Source: Streptomyces marispadix (GTDB lineage: Bacteria; Actinomycetota; Actinomycetes; Streptomycetales; Streptomycetaceae). From it: a DNA stretch of 64,000 nucleotides. Each line of letters begins with the position of its first letter. Positions within the stretch are counted from its first letter, which is position 1. Positions 17,071-25,359 of the stretch are shown here, piece after piece. Location: positions 3,944,501 to 4,008,500 of the forward strand of contig NZ_JAKWJU010000002.1 of the NCBI RefSeq assembly GCF_022524345.1. The letters are read 5' to 3'. The translations under genes and the position numbers were made by a program. Under the pieces are notes generated by a model. That model saw only the letters and a program-made list of their open reading frames with translations, was not told the DNA's origin and ran no database searches.

Positions 17071-18243
17071 GTGAAGATCACTGCTGTCTACGAAGGCACC
17101 GTCCCGATCAGCTCCTCAATCCGGAACGCCTGGATCGACTTCAGCGCGATGGACTGCTCGATAGTGGCGATCGTCAGCGACGTCATCCGTGACGGAAGGC
17201 CCGTCGTGGGTTACGGCTTCAACTCCAACGGCCGCTACAGCGCGGGGGAGATCCTGCGCCGGCGCATCCTGCCGCGGCTGATGGACGCCGAGCCCCGCAG
17301 CCTGCTGGACGAGCAGGGCGGACTCGATCCCGCCAGGGCATGGGAGATCATGCTGCGCAACGAGAAGCCCGGCGGACACGGGGAACGTTCGGTCGCGGTC
17401 GGTGTGGTGGACATGGCGCTGTTCGACCTCGCTTCCAAGATCGCGGACAAGCCGCTGTACCGGTGGCTGTCGGACCGCTACGGCGACGGCGAGCCCGACG
17501 ACTCGGTCTTCGTCTACGCCGCTGGTGGCTACTACGCCCCGGGCAAGTCCCTGCGTGATCTGCAAGACGAGATCCGCGGCTTCCTCGACCTGGGCTACGA
17601 CGTGGTCAAGATGAAGATCGGCGGAGCCGACCTGGCGGAGGACCTGCGGCGCATCGAGGCCGTCATCGACGTCCTGGACGGGGACGGGTCCCGCCTCGCC
17701 GTCGATGTCAACGGCCGCTTCGACCTGGCCACCGCGCTGGAATACGGACGGGCGATCGAGCCCTACGGCCTCTTCTGGTACGAGGAGATCGGCGACCCAC
17801 TGGACTACCGCCTCAACGCCGTGGTCGCCGAGAACTACTCCGGCCGGATCGCCACCGGCGAGAACCTCTTCTCCCTCCAGGACGCCCGCAACCTCATCCG
17901 TTACGGCGGCCTCCGCCCTGACCGGGACGTCATCCAGGTCGATCCCGCGCTGAGCTACGGCCTGGTGGAATACCTGCGCATCCAGGACATGCTGCGTCAG
18001 CACGGTTGGTCCTCACGCCGGTGCATCCCGCACGGCGGACACCAGTTCTCTCTGCACATCGCCGCCGCCCTCAAGCTCGGCGGCAACGAGTCCTATCCGG
18101 GCGAGTTCCAGCCCACCGGCGGCTTCGCCGACGACGCAGTCGTCGAGAAGAGCCAGAGCCAGGTCGGGCTCACCGACATCCCGGGGGTCGGCTTCGAAGG
18201 CAAGGCCGCCTTCTACAGGGTGCTGCGCGAGCTGCACACCTGA
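17071..18243 (+). CDS. tarD: D(-)-tartrate dehydratase (enolase superfamily)
   Basis: The 390-residue sequence matches the pattern of characterised D-tartrate dehydratase almost block for block: NAWIDFSAM, GYGFNSNGRY, NEKPGGHGERSVAVG, FVYAAGGYYAPGK, GDPLDYRLNAVVAE, PDRD, CIPHGGHQ and LGGNESYP. The enolase-superfamily residues are in place: the K-x-K pair at 180/182, metal ligands Asp212, Glu238 and Glu264, and catalytic His321. The enzyme dehydrates D-tartrate to oxaloacetate in the cytoplasm. It starts with GTG behind GAGAAAGG, and a dicarboxylate transporter gene follows 160 bases downstream, giving a compact uptake-and-degradation cassette. A closely related acid-sugar dehydratase activity cannot be excluded. 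Confidence 0.87.
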   Translation: MKITAVYEGTVPISSSIRNAWIDFSAMDCSIVAIVSDVIRDGRPVVGYGFNSNGRYSAGEILRRRILPRLMDAEPRSLLDEQGGLDPARAWEIMLRNEKPGGHGERSVAVGVVDMALFDLASKIADKPLYRWLSDRYGDGEPDDSVFVYAAGGYYAPGKSLRDLQDEIRGFLDLGYDVVKMKIGGADLAEDLRRIEAVIDVLDGDGSRLAVDVNGRFDLATALEYGRAIEPYGLFWYEEIGDPLDYRLNAVVAENYSGRIATGENLFSLQDARNLIRYGGLRPDRDVIQVDPALSYGLVEYLRIQDMLRQHGWSSRRCIPHGGHQFSLHIAAALKLGGNESYPGEFQPTGGFADDAVVEKSQSQVGLTDIPGVGFEGKAAFYRVLRELHT

Positions 18244-18403
18244 CCGAATCGAGCCCAAGCCGCCCGAACCACCCAGGAGTTCAGGCCACCAGCGCACAAC
18301 TGCATCCGCGCTCCGCACACATCACCCGAGACGGGGACTGCCTCTCGTCCCCTGCACTTCACAGGACAGGGATCTTCAGCGTCATCGCAAGGGAGCACAA
18401 ACC

Positions 18404-19744
18404 ATGACCTCCACCACCGTCTCCGACCGCCCGCAGCGGTCGCGGCTGAACCGACTCATCCGTGAGCTGTGGTTCCAGGTGGTGCTGGCAGCAGTCCTCG
18501 GGATCGCCGTCGGCATCGCAGCACCCGGCTTCGGAGAAGCCCTCAGCCCGCTCAACGACTGGTTCATCGCGCTGGTCAAGATGATCGTGATACCCGTCGT
18601 CTTCTGCGTGGTGACCACCGGCATCGCCTCCATGGACAACCTGCGCAAGGCGGGCCGGATCGGCGTGAAGGCGATCGGCTACTTCCTCGTGCTGTCGCTG
18701 GCATCGATGCTCATCGGCCTGGTCGTCGCGAACGTCTTCCAACCCGGGGCCGGGCTCAACGTCGACCCCTCGACGCTGAACACTGACGACGTCCCCAAGA
18801 CCAGCCAACAACACGCCAGCTTCACCGGGTTCATCTCTTCCCTGATCCCCACCTCACTGTTCGGCGCGATCACGGGGGACGCGATCCTGGCCGCCCTTCT
18901 GGTCTCGATCGTCTTCGGCATAGCGCTGAACATGGCCGGGGAGGAGGCGGCCCCACTGACCAACGGCATCCGCGCCCTCTCGGACGTGGTGTTCCGGATC
19001 GTCGGCTGGGTGATGCGGCTGGCTCCTGTGGGCACCTTCGGTGCCCTGGCCATGGTGGTCTCCACCTACGGTGCCGAGAGCCTGAAGCAACTCGCCTATC
19101 TCATCATCCTGTTCACCGCGACCTGCATCGTCTACGTCCTGGTGCTGCTGGGCGCCATCATGCGGGTCTGCGGTCTCGGACTGTTCGCTCTCATACGGTT
19201 CCTCAAGGCCGAACTGCTCGTAGCGCTCAGCACCTGCTCCAGCGAGGCCGTCCTGCCGCAGCTCGTACGCAAACTGGAGACCCTCGGCATCGGTCGGCCG
19301 GTGGTCGGCATCGTCATCCCCTCCGGCTTCTCCTTCAACCTTGACGGCTCAGCGGTCTACCTGACGATGGCCTCGATGTTCATGGCCCAGGCCGTCGGCA
19401 TCGATCTGTCCTGGCAACAACAGCTGGTCATGGTGGGGGTCATGATGCTCACCAGCAAGGGCACTGCCGGCATCGCCGGCGGCGCGTTCATCGTTCTCGC
19501 CAGCACCGTCACCGCAGTCGGCCACATCCCCCTGGCCGCCCTGTCACTGATCGTCGGGATCGATCGCATCCTCAACGAGGGCCGGGTCTTCATCAACGTC
19601 CTCGGCAACGCCATCGCCACCATCGTGATCGGCAAGTGGGAGAACGACTTCGACAGCACCAAAGCCCGCTCCATGCTCTATCCCAAGAAGACGCCCGCGT
19701 CGTCGGAAACAGCCGATGGAACCAAGGTCGCCGCCGGCGCCTGA
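18404..19744 (+). CDS. dctA: C4-dicarboxylate:cation symporter, DctA-like (probable tartrate uptake)
   Basis: The 446-residue membrane protein shows DctA/GltP hallmarks: KMIVIPVVFCVVTTGIASM early on, the serine-rich hairpin loop STCSSEAVLPQLVRKLE, and PSGFSFNLDGSAVYLTMASM with the Asn-x-Asp-Gly sodium/substrate site, then GTAGIAGGAFIVLA. It imports C4-dicarboxylates with cations. Because it directly follows the D-tartrate dehydratase gene on the same strand, its physiological substrate is probably tartrate; this is inference. ATG at 18404 is preceded by AAGGGAG. Confidence 0.88.
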   Translation: MTSTTVSDRPQRSRLNRLIRELWFQVVLAAVLGIAVGIAAPGFGEALSPLNDWFIALVKMIVIPVVFCVVTTGIASMDNLRKAGRIGVKAIGYFLVLSLASMLIGLVVANVFQPGAGLNVDPSTLNTDDVPKTSQQHASFTGFISSLIPTSLFGAITGDAILAALLVSIVFGIALNMAGEEAAPLTNGIRALSDVVFRIVGWVMRLAPVGTFGALAMVVSTYGAESLKQLAYLIILFTATCIVYVLVLLGAIMRVCGLGLFALIRFLKAELLVALSTCSSEAVLPQLVRKLETLGIGRPVVGIVIPSGFSFNLDGSAVYLTMASMFMAQAVGIDLSWQQQLVMVGVMMLTSKGTAGIAGGAFIVLASTVTAVGHIPLAALSLIVGIDRILNEGRVFINVLGNAIATIVIGKWENDFDSTKARSMLYPKKTPASSETADGTKVAAGA

Positions 19745-19860
19745 CCGAACCGGCTCTCCAACGACTTCGGAGACCCTGCGCGGTCTCTGAGGATCACCAC
19801 GGGCGCCGCACTTCTCCGCTCTACAGCGCGCGAAGCGGCCTCGTTCCGCACAAGAGAACG

Positions 19861-19910
19861 GAGTGAGTACTCACTCGGCCTTGACGGAGTGAGTACTCAC
19901 TCCGTACTTT
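19861..19910 (+). promoter_or_regulatory. TetR promoter with two identical palindromic operators
   Basis: The palindrome GAGTGAGTACTCACTC occurs at 19861-19876 and again at 19887-19902, within a perfect 18-bp dyad at 19886-19903. The centres are 26 bases apart. A -35-like TTGACG (19881-19886) and a -10-like TACTTT (19905-19910), 18 bases apart, bracket the second operator. The start codon follows only 6 bases after the -10 box. Confidence 0.75.
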
Positions 19911-19916
19911 CGGGGT

Positions 19917-20537
19917 ATGACCGAGACGCGATCCACCCGGCGCCGGGCGCCGGGGATGAGCCCTGAGCAGCGGCGGGAGACGATCATCAAGGCGGCGATC
20001 CCGCTGATCGCCGAGTACGGCGCCGCCGTGACGACCAGCAAGATCGCACGTGCCGCGGGAATCGGCGAGGCCACGATCTTCCGTGTCTTCGCGGACAAGG
20101 AGGAACTCTTGAACGCCTGCGTGGCCGAGGCCGTACACCCCGATCATGCGATACGCGAGCTGATGTCCATCCCGCTCGACCAGCCTCTCGCCGAGCGCTT
20201 GTCCGAGGCGGCCCAAGCGCTACAGGCTCATCTGGCACGGATGGGCGCGGTGGCCGGAGCGCTCTACGCCTCCGGGCACTTCCGCCGGGACCGGGGCGGT
20301 GAGCCTCCTCGCGGTGCGAGCCGGGAGGAGTCCATGGCCCGTACTCGTAGCGCCGTGGCCGAACTTCTGGAGCCCGACAAGGACAACCTGCGGCTGCCCG
20401 CCGAGCAGATCGCGGCGATCTTCCTCGGGCTGCTGTTCACGCAGCCCCGAGGGGAGGAGGAACCGCAGCTCTCCGCACAGGAGTTGGTGGAGGTCTTCCT
20501 GAACGGCGCGCTCTCCACCCCGGCGGGAACCGCCTGA
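19917..20537 (+). CDS. TetR-family repressor, probably leaderless and autoregulated
   Basis: The 206-residue protein has the TetR helix-turn-helix in residues about 20-65 (RRETIIKAAIPLIAEYGAAV, TSKIARAAGIGEATIFRVF, DKEELLNACV) and a variable ligand domain. Its ATG lies 7 bases after the -10 box with no ribosome site, so the mRNA probably begins at the ATG itself. Two copies of the GAGTGAGTACTCACTC palindrome in its promoter point to strong autorepression. In actinomycetes such operators often sit beside export pumps; here the next gene on the strand is an MFS transporter, but a strong terminator and 446 bases separate them. Confidence 0.88.
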   Translation: MTETRSTRRRAPGMSPEQRRETIIKAAIPLIAEYGAAVTTSKIARAAGIGEATIFRVFADKEELLNACVAEAVHPDHAIRELMSIPLDQPLAERLSEAAQALQAHLARMGAVAGALYASGHFRRDRGGEPPRGASREESMARTRSAVAELLEPDKDNLRLPAEQIAAIFLGLLFTQPRGEEEPQLSAQELVEVFLNGALSTPAGTA

Positions 20538-20573
20538 CGGCCGCGTCCCCGCCCCGAACGAATGACAGCAAGT

Positions 20574-20612
20574 CCGGTGCCCCGGCGGCGCTTTGTGCCG
20601 CCGGGGCACCGG
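20574..20612 (+). terminator. Strong hairpin after the TetR gene
   Basis: A perfect 16-bp GC-rich stem (20574-20589 with 20597-20612) closes a 7-base loop GCTTTGT. It starts 36 bases after the TetR stop codon. There is no T-run, as is common in high-GC actinomycetes. Confidence 0.8.
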
Positions 20613-20983
20613 TGCGTCGGCGTACCGTCCCGCCCCCGATCCTCAACCCGCCGCCGGACAGGCGTAGTCGGGGGCGCGCGGCGCTGCTCACGGGCCGGAC
20701 CGTACGGGACCGACACCGGGCCCGGACCGGGACCTGGACCCGGTCCTGATTCGGAGAGAATGCGAGGTTCATTACCCGCCCGGGATGTTCCGCATTGGGT
20801 GAAGTGCGCGGTGGGGCCGGTGAGTCGGCCGAAATTAGACCGCCCTATGAATCGATAACGCCCTTCCGCAGGTGGAAGTGCGTGTTAACTGTGCCGCCGG
20901 GTCTGCGAGTTGCGCTCCCGTCCCGACCTGGGACGACGAGTGGTATGGCCTGAAAACAGTGAACAATTCAGACGGAGTATGCA
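20613..20983. other. Intergenic region before the MFS gene
   Basis: This 371-base stretch has no convincing coding frame. It holds short GGACCGG-type repeats around 20700-20745 and a locally AT-richer part (about 20825-20980) that should contain the promoter of the transporter gene. I could not settle on -35 and -10 boxes or an operator. The ribosome site GGAG lies 6 bases before the ATG at 20984. Confidence 0.4.
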
Positions 20984-22483
20984 ATGGCAGTTCAAGATGG
21001 AAGCAGCGGGACGCTTTCATCCGGCACAGTCAGAACCGCGGTGCCGGCACGCCTGGACAGGCTGCCTTGGTCGCGCTGGCACTGGATGATCGTGATCGGA
21101 CTCGGCACGGTCTGGATCCTCGACGGAATGGAGGTCACCCTCGTCGGCAACATCGCCGGCCGCCTGTCCGAGTCCGGGAGCGGGCTCGACATCACCTCGG
21201 CGCAGGTCACGGGGCTGGGCGCCGCGCTGTACGTGGCGGGGGCGTGTCTCGGCGCGCTGTATTTCGGCTGGCTGACCGACCGTTACGGACGGAAGAAGCT
21301 CTTTCTCATCACGCTCGCCGTGTATCTCGCGGCGACCGCGCTGACGGCTCTGTCGTTCGACAGCTGGTGGTTCTTCCTCTGCCGCTTCGTCACGGGCTTC
21401 GGCATCGGCGGCGAGTACGCGGCCATCAACTCCGCGATCGACGAGCTGATTCCCTCGAAGTACCGGGGCCGCGTCGACCTCATGATCAACGGAAGCTTCT
21501 GGCTGGGAGCCGCGGCGGGCGCCATGCTCTCGATCCCGTTCCTCGACACCGGCATCTTCGCGAAGGACGTCGGCTGGCGTCTGACCTTCGCCTTCGGCGT
21601 CTTCCTCGGCCTGGTGATCCTGCTGGTGCGCCGGAACGTGCCGGAGAGTCCGCGATGGTTGTTCATCCACGGAAGGGGTGACGAGGCCGAAGCCATCGTC
21701 AAGGACGCGGAGGCGCGCTGCGTCGCTCAGCACGGGGAGGGCTGCCTGCCCGAGCCGTCCGGTGAGATCGTCATCAATCAGCGGCAGTCGATCGGTTTCG
21801 GGATGATCGCGAAGACGGTCTTCTCCAAGTACCGCTCCCGCGCATTCCTCGGGCTTTCCCTCTTCGTCGGCCAGGCGTTTCTGTACAACGCCGTGACCTT
21901 CGGATTCGGGGCGATTCTCGCGGCGTTCTACGACGTGCCCGCCGGATCGACGGGTTATTACTTCGTGGCCATCGCGATCGGAAATCTCCTCGGGCCCATT
22001 CTCCTCGGGCCGCTCTTCGACACCGTGGGCCGCAAGATAATGATCGCCGGCACCTACATCGGGTCCGGCGCCCTGCTGTTCGGCACCGCCGCGCTCTTCT
22101 CCAGCGGCGTCCTCTCGGCGACGACGCTGACGGTGTGCTGGAGCGTGGTGCTCTTCTTCGCCTCCGCCGGTGCCAGCTCGGCCTACCTCACGGTCAGCGA
22201 GATCTTCCCGATGGAGACCCGTGCCATGGCCATCGCGTTCTTCTACGCGCTGGGCACGGCCGTCGGCGGTATCAGCGGCCCGCTGATCTTCGCCGAGCTG
22301 ACGGAGAACGGCGTACTCGCCGACACGACGCTCGCGTTCAACATCGGCGCCGGGCTGATGTGCGCCGCCGGTGTGGTCGCGGCGTTCCTGGCGGTCCCGG
22401 CCGAGGGCCGCTCGCTGGAGGACATCGCCGCACCGCTCTCCGCGCAGGAGACGTCGGCTCCGCCGGCTCAGCCGGCGAACTGA
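20984..22483 (+). CDS. MFS transporter, sugar/organic-acid porter type
   Basis: The 499-residue protein has twelve predicted membrane helices with the central cytoplasmic loop between residues about 215 and 275. Signature motifs are GWLTDRYGRKKLFLITL (loop 2-3), GFGIGGEYAAINSAIDELIP with an acidic residue in helix 4, VPESPRWLF before the central loop, and GPLFDTVGRKIMI (loop 8-9). These place it in the sugar-porter / aromatic-acid-porter branch. Neighbours give no substrate hint. It converges on the aquaporin gene across a bidirectional terminator. Confidence 0.85.
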   Translation: MAVQDGSSGTLSSGTVRTAVPARLDRLPWSRWHWMIVIGLGTVWILDGMEVTLVGNIAGRLSESGSGLDITSAQVTGLGAALYVAGACLGALYFGWLTDRYGRKKLFLITLAVYLAATALTALSFDSWWFFLCRFVTGFGIGGEYAAINSAIDELIPSKYRGRVDLMINGSFWLGAAAGAMLSIPFLDTGIFAKDVGWRLTFAFGVFLGLVILLVRRNVPESPRWLFIHGRGDEAEAIVKDAEARCVAQHGEGCLPEPSGEIVINQRQSIGFGMIAKTVFSKYRSRAFLGLSLFVGQAFLYNAVTFGFGAILAAFYDVPAGSTGYYFVAIAIGNLLGPILLGPLFDTVGRKIMIAGTYIGSGALLFGTAALFSSGVLSATTLTVCWSVVLFFASAGASSAYLTVSEIFPMETRAMAIAFFYALGTAVGGISGPLIFAELTENGVLADTTLAFNIGAGLMCAAGVVAAFLAVPAEGRSLEDIAAPLSAQETSAPPAQPAN

Positions 22484-22696
22484 TACGGCGGTCGGGCTCG
22501 TCGGCACGTGCCGGCCGGGACATGCTCAGGTGCCCTGGCCGGGATGCGGCGGCGAGTCCGGCGGTCGAGGCGGGCGTGCGGCCGGGAGCCGCATACGAAT
22601 CGACCGGGGGCGCGTCTCGCCCCCGGCCACCCTCACTTCGCACGCTTCTGGCTCCCCGGCCTGCTGCCGCCCGCCGCTCATGACGATCGTTCATGA

Positions 22697-22751
22697 CGAA
22701 GACCCCCGATATCCGGTGCCGTGCGGGGCTGCCGGATATCGGGGGTCTTCG
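22697..22751. terminator. Bidirectional terminator between convergent genes
   Basis: Two perfectly complementary 20-base arms (22697-22716 and 22732-22751) enclose a 15-base loop. It lies between the MFS gene (plus) and the aquaglyceroporin gene (minus) and could stop transcription from both sides. Confidence 0.8.
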
Positions 22752-22772
22752 CGTCCTCTGGCCTTGGGAGCC

Positions 22773-22827
22773 TTCGCGTCTTCGGGCTTCGCGTCTTCGG
22801 GCTTCGCGTCTTCGGGCTTCGCGTCTT
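22773..22827. repeat. 15-bp tandem repeat, 3.7 copies, after the aquaporin stop
   Basis: The unit TTCGCGTCTTCGGGC is repeated exactly at 22773, 22788 and 22803, with a partial copy at 22818. On the minus strand, in frame with the aquaporin gene but past its TAG, it reads as repeats of Lys-Pro-Glu-Asp-Ala. Confidence 0.8.
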
Positions 22828-22849
22828 GGGACCTCGCGGTCGGCGGGGG

Positions 22850-23749
22850 CTACTCCGCCTCGCCCGCCTCTCCCTCCGGGTGGACCTGGCCGCGGGCCGA
22901 GATGACGCGGCTGATGAGGTGCTCGTAGACCATCGCGCCGATGACGCCGCCGATGAGCGGGCCGATGATGGGGATCCACCAGTAGCTGCTGAACCAGTCG
23001 AAGTTGCCTGGGAAGGCGATGGCCCCCCATCCCTCGAAGAAGGTGAAGAGGCGGGGGCCGAGGTCGCGGGCCGGGTTGATGGCGTACCCGGCGTTCGTGC
23101 CGTAGGTGAGGCCGATCGCGACGACGACGAGGCCGATGAGGAAGGGCCCCATGTTCGACATCGGCGCCTTGTTGCTCATGTCGATCAGCGCGCAGACGAG
23201 CAGCAGCAGGAAGGCGGTGCCGACGATCTGGTCGAGGAAGGGGCCCCACCAGGAGTCCCCGAAGTACTCGGCGGGGAACGTCGCGAAGATGGAGAAGGTC
23301 GGCAGGGACTTCTCGCGTCCCGTGCCCTCCTTGGCGTTGAAGGCGTCGATCGCCCAGTGGTACGTGGCGTAGACGAGGGCGGCGGCGATGAAGGCGCCGA
23401 CGAGCTGTGCCGCCCAGTACGGGAGCACCTTGCGCCAGGGGAAGTGACCGCGTACCGCGAAGCCGAGCGTCACAGCCGGGTTGATGTGGGCGCCGCTGAT
23501 GCCTCCCGCGACGTACACGCCGAACACGACCGCGAGTCCCCATCCCCAGGAGATGATCAGCCAGTTCGCGGGCCCGAAGTCGCCGGTCTGGCGTCCCGAG
23601 CCGGAGAGTCCGACGACGGCCACGGCCACCGAGCCGCAGCCGATCAGAATGAGGACGAAGGTGCCCAGGAATTCGGCGATCAGCTCGCCGCCGATTCCAG
23701 TCCTGTAACCGAGTCGGCGTGGACTGCTCTTCGTGTGTTGCTCAGCCAT
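22850..23749 (-). CDS. glpF: Aquaglyceroporin (MIP family, GlpF-like)
   Basis: This 299-residue protein has six helices and two Asn-Pro-Ala half-helices: GAHINPAVTLGF and GYAINPARDLGPRL. The Asp after the second NPAR and the GlpF-like GGELIAEFLGTFVLILIGCG start point to glycerol rather than pure water conduction. I start it at ATG 23749 behind AAGGAGAG; the frame is open further upstream but without support. No glycerol kinase gene is adjacent. After the TAG at 22850-22852 the frame stays open for 52 more codons containing a KPEDA repeat. Confidence 0.88.
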   Translation of the reverse strand: MAEQHTKSSPRRLGYRTGIGGELIAEFLGTFVLILIGCGSVAVAVVGLSGSGRQTGDFGPANWLIISWGWGLAVVFGVYVAGGISGAHINPAVTLGFAVRGHFPWRKVLPYWAAQLVGAFIAAALVYATYHWAIDAFNAKEGTGREKSLPTFSIFATFPAEYFGDSWWGPFLDQIVGTAFLLLLVCALIDMSNKAPMSNMGPFLIGLVVVAIGLTYGTNAGYAINPARDLGPRLFTFFEGWGAIAFPGNFDWFSSYWWIPIIGPLIGGVIGAMVYEHLISRVISARGQVHPEGEAGEAE

Positions 23750-23840
23750 CGGCTCTCCTTGGTCGATCGGAACAGCCCTCCCTCCCCCTCTCCGAAACCG
23801 TAAGCAGGGCCGCGGAGACCGCAGCGGGCCTGCGGGCGCG

Positions 23841-24485
23841 TCACTGTGTTTGTCCACCCGATGGCGTACGGGCGTGCCGTTGCAGGCGTCCGATCAGGAA
23901 TTTGGCCGGGAAGAGGGCGAGCCAGAACCATTTCGCGGCCGTCGGGGAGGCGAATGCGAGAGGGACCGTGGCGCCGAACACGAACACCGTGGACGCCAGG
24001 TCGACGGCGTCGAGCCGGCGGAGGCGGAGGGCGTCGCCCGAGGCGGTTCCGAGGCGCCGGTGCGAGGTGAGCAGCAGCGCCAGATGTACGCCGTTGAGCG
24101 CGGAGACGTTGAGGCCGTAGACGGCGACGGCCTGGGGCTGGTCGCTGTACTCGGCGAGCAGGGCGGTGGGGAAGGGAAGCAGTGCCGTGAAGCCGAGGCC
24201 GAGCAGTGTGAGGGCGGTGACCCTGCCGTCGATCGAGGGGAAGGCCGCCAGGATGCGACGGTGGTCGAGCCAGAACTCAGAGATGACCGCGAAGCTCAGC
24301 GCATAGGCGGCGATATGGGGGAGCGTCAGATGGAGTGACTCGCGGAAAGCCTCGGTGCTCAGGCCGCGTCTGACGGTGATGTCGAGCACCAGCAGCGTCA
24401 TGGCGATGGAGAAGACGTTGTCGGAGAGGCTCTCCAGGCGTTCGGGCCCGCCGCCGGTACGGGGAGGGGCCGTTGTGTGGTCCAC
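23841..24485 (-). CDS. TMEM175-family membrane protein (putative potassium channel)
   Basis: The 214-residue protein starts with RLESLSDNVFSIAMTLLVLDI, a variant of the RxxxFSD signature of bacterial TMEM175 (DUF1211) proteins, with Leu instead of Phe. Six hydrophobic segments follow. Bacterial members form K+-permeable tetramers; the F-to-L change in the selectivity-helix motif makes the function here less certain. It lies 91 bases upstream of the aquaporin gene on the same strand, so co-transcription is possible. Confidence 0.75.
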   Translation of the reverse strand: MDHTTAPPRTGGGPERLESLSDNVFSIAMTLLVLDITVRRGLSTEAFRESLHLTLPHIAAYALSFAVISEFWLDHRRILAAFPSIDGRVTALTLLGLGFTALLPFPTALLAEYSDQPQAVAVYGLNVSALNGVHLALLLTSHRRLGTASGDALRLRRLDAVDLASTVFVFGATVPLAFASPTAAKWFWLALFPAKFLIGRLQRHARTPSGGQTQ

Positions 24486-24610
24486 GTGCCGGATGGTAGA
24501 GGTGCGCCGGTACGGCCGGATTCATCCCGCGCCCGGGACCCGCGGAATCCGTACGGCGGGGCGGCGGCGGGCGCGGGGCTGAGCGTCTGTCACCCCGCTC
24601 GCCAGGTGCG

Positions 24611-24639
24611 TTGACGGAGGGTCCGCGTACGCTTACATC
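24611..24639 (+). promoter_or_regulatory. Promoter of the second TetR gene
   Basis: TTGACG (24611-24616) and TACATC (24634-24639) are separated by 17 bases, matching the housekeeping sigma consensus reasonably well. The start codon at 24667 follows a GGGGGAG ribosome site. Confidence 0.5.
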
Positions 24640-24666
24640 CGAGCATTCCGTGGGGAGACGGGGGAG

Positions 24667-25359
24667 ATGACGCGGAGGGGCGTTCAGGTGGGGACCAAGG
24701 GGACGAGAAGCGGGGGGCGCCGGCGGATGCCGCGGGAGGTGCGCGAGCGGCAGATGCTGGACGCCGCCGTGGCGGGCTTCGCACGGCACGGCTATCAGGC
24801 GGCGTCGATGGACGACATAGCGGAGGAGGCGGGGGTCTCCAAGCCGCTGGTGTATCTGTATCTGAAGTCGAAGGAAGACCTGTTCACGGCGTGCATACGC
24901 AGGGAGCGGGCCGCGCTGGTCGCTGCCGTACGCGGCGGTGCGGGGGGGGGGGAGCCCCAGCCCGCCGACGCCGAGCAGCAGCTATGGCGGGGGCTGTGTG
25001 CCTTCTTCGCGCATACGGCGGCCAGGCCCGACGGGTGGTCGGTGCTGCACCGTGCCGATACGCAGGGCGAGCCCTTCGCCCGTGAGATCGCCGGAATGCG
25101 GGCGGAGATCACGGAGTTGGTGACGCTGCTGCTGGGCCGGGCGGCGGTCGACGCGGGCTGCGACGAGAAGTTCGCCGAGCGCGAGGTCTCCGGGCTGGCG
25201 CACGCCATGGTGGGGGCGGCCGAGTCGCTGGCGGTGTGGGCCAACTCCCGTACGGACGCGGTGCCTTCGCCCAAGGAGACCGCGGCGACGCTGATGAACT
25301 TCTGCTGGACGGGCATGGGGCAGATGATCAAGGGCGCTCGCTGGTCACCTCACCGGTGA
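24667..25359 (+). CDS. TetR-family regulator, candidate regulator of the fatty-acid module
   Basis: The 230-residue protein has a typical TetR DNA-binding region (RERQMLDAAVAGFARHGYQA, DDIAEEAGVSKPLVYLYLKS, KEDLFTACI). Its stop overlaps the 3' end of the opposing MaoC gene by 32 bases. An inverted repeat TTACT-N4-AGTAA in the nearby fabG/fadA divergent promoter is a plausible target. A run of eleven G (24942-24952) lies in the coding sequence after the DNA-binding domain (residues AGGGE); the frame is intact as given, but such a run is prone to slippage or miscalling. Confidence 0.87.
   Translation: MTRRGVQVGTKGTRSGGRRRMPREVRERQMLDAAVAGFARHGYQAASMDDIAEEAGVSKPLVYLYLKSKEDLFTACIRRERAALVAAVRGGAGGGEPQPADAEQQLWRGLCAFFAHTAARPDGWSVLHRADTQGEPFAREIAGMRAEITELVTLLLGRAAVDAGCDEKFAEREVSGLAHAMVGAAESLAVWANSRTDAVPSPKETAATLMNFCWTGMGQMIKGARWSPHR

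Noticed and set aside
18404..19744. The two dicarboxylate symporters as a tandem duplication
   Set aside because: They share family motifs but differ in the substrate loops (KMDG versus NLDG), flanks and length, so they are not recent copies.
22697..22751. Inverted repeat as the end of an insertion sequence
   Set aside because: The arms are 15 bases apart between convergent genes with no transposase, which is what a terminator looks like.
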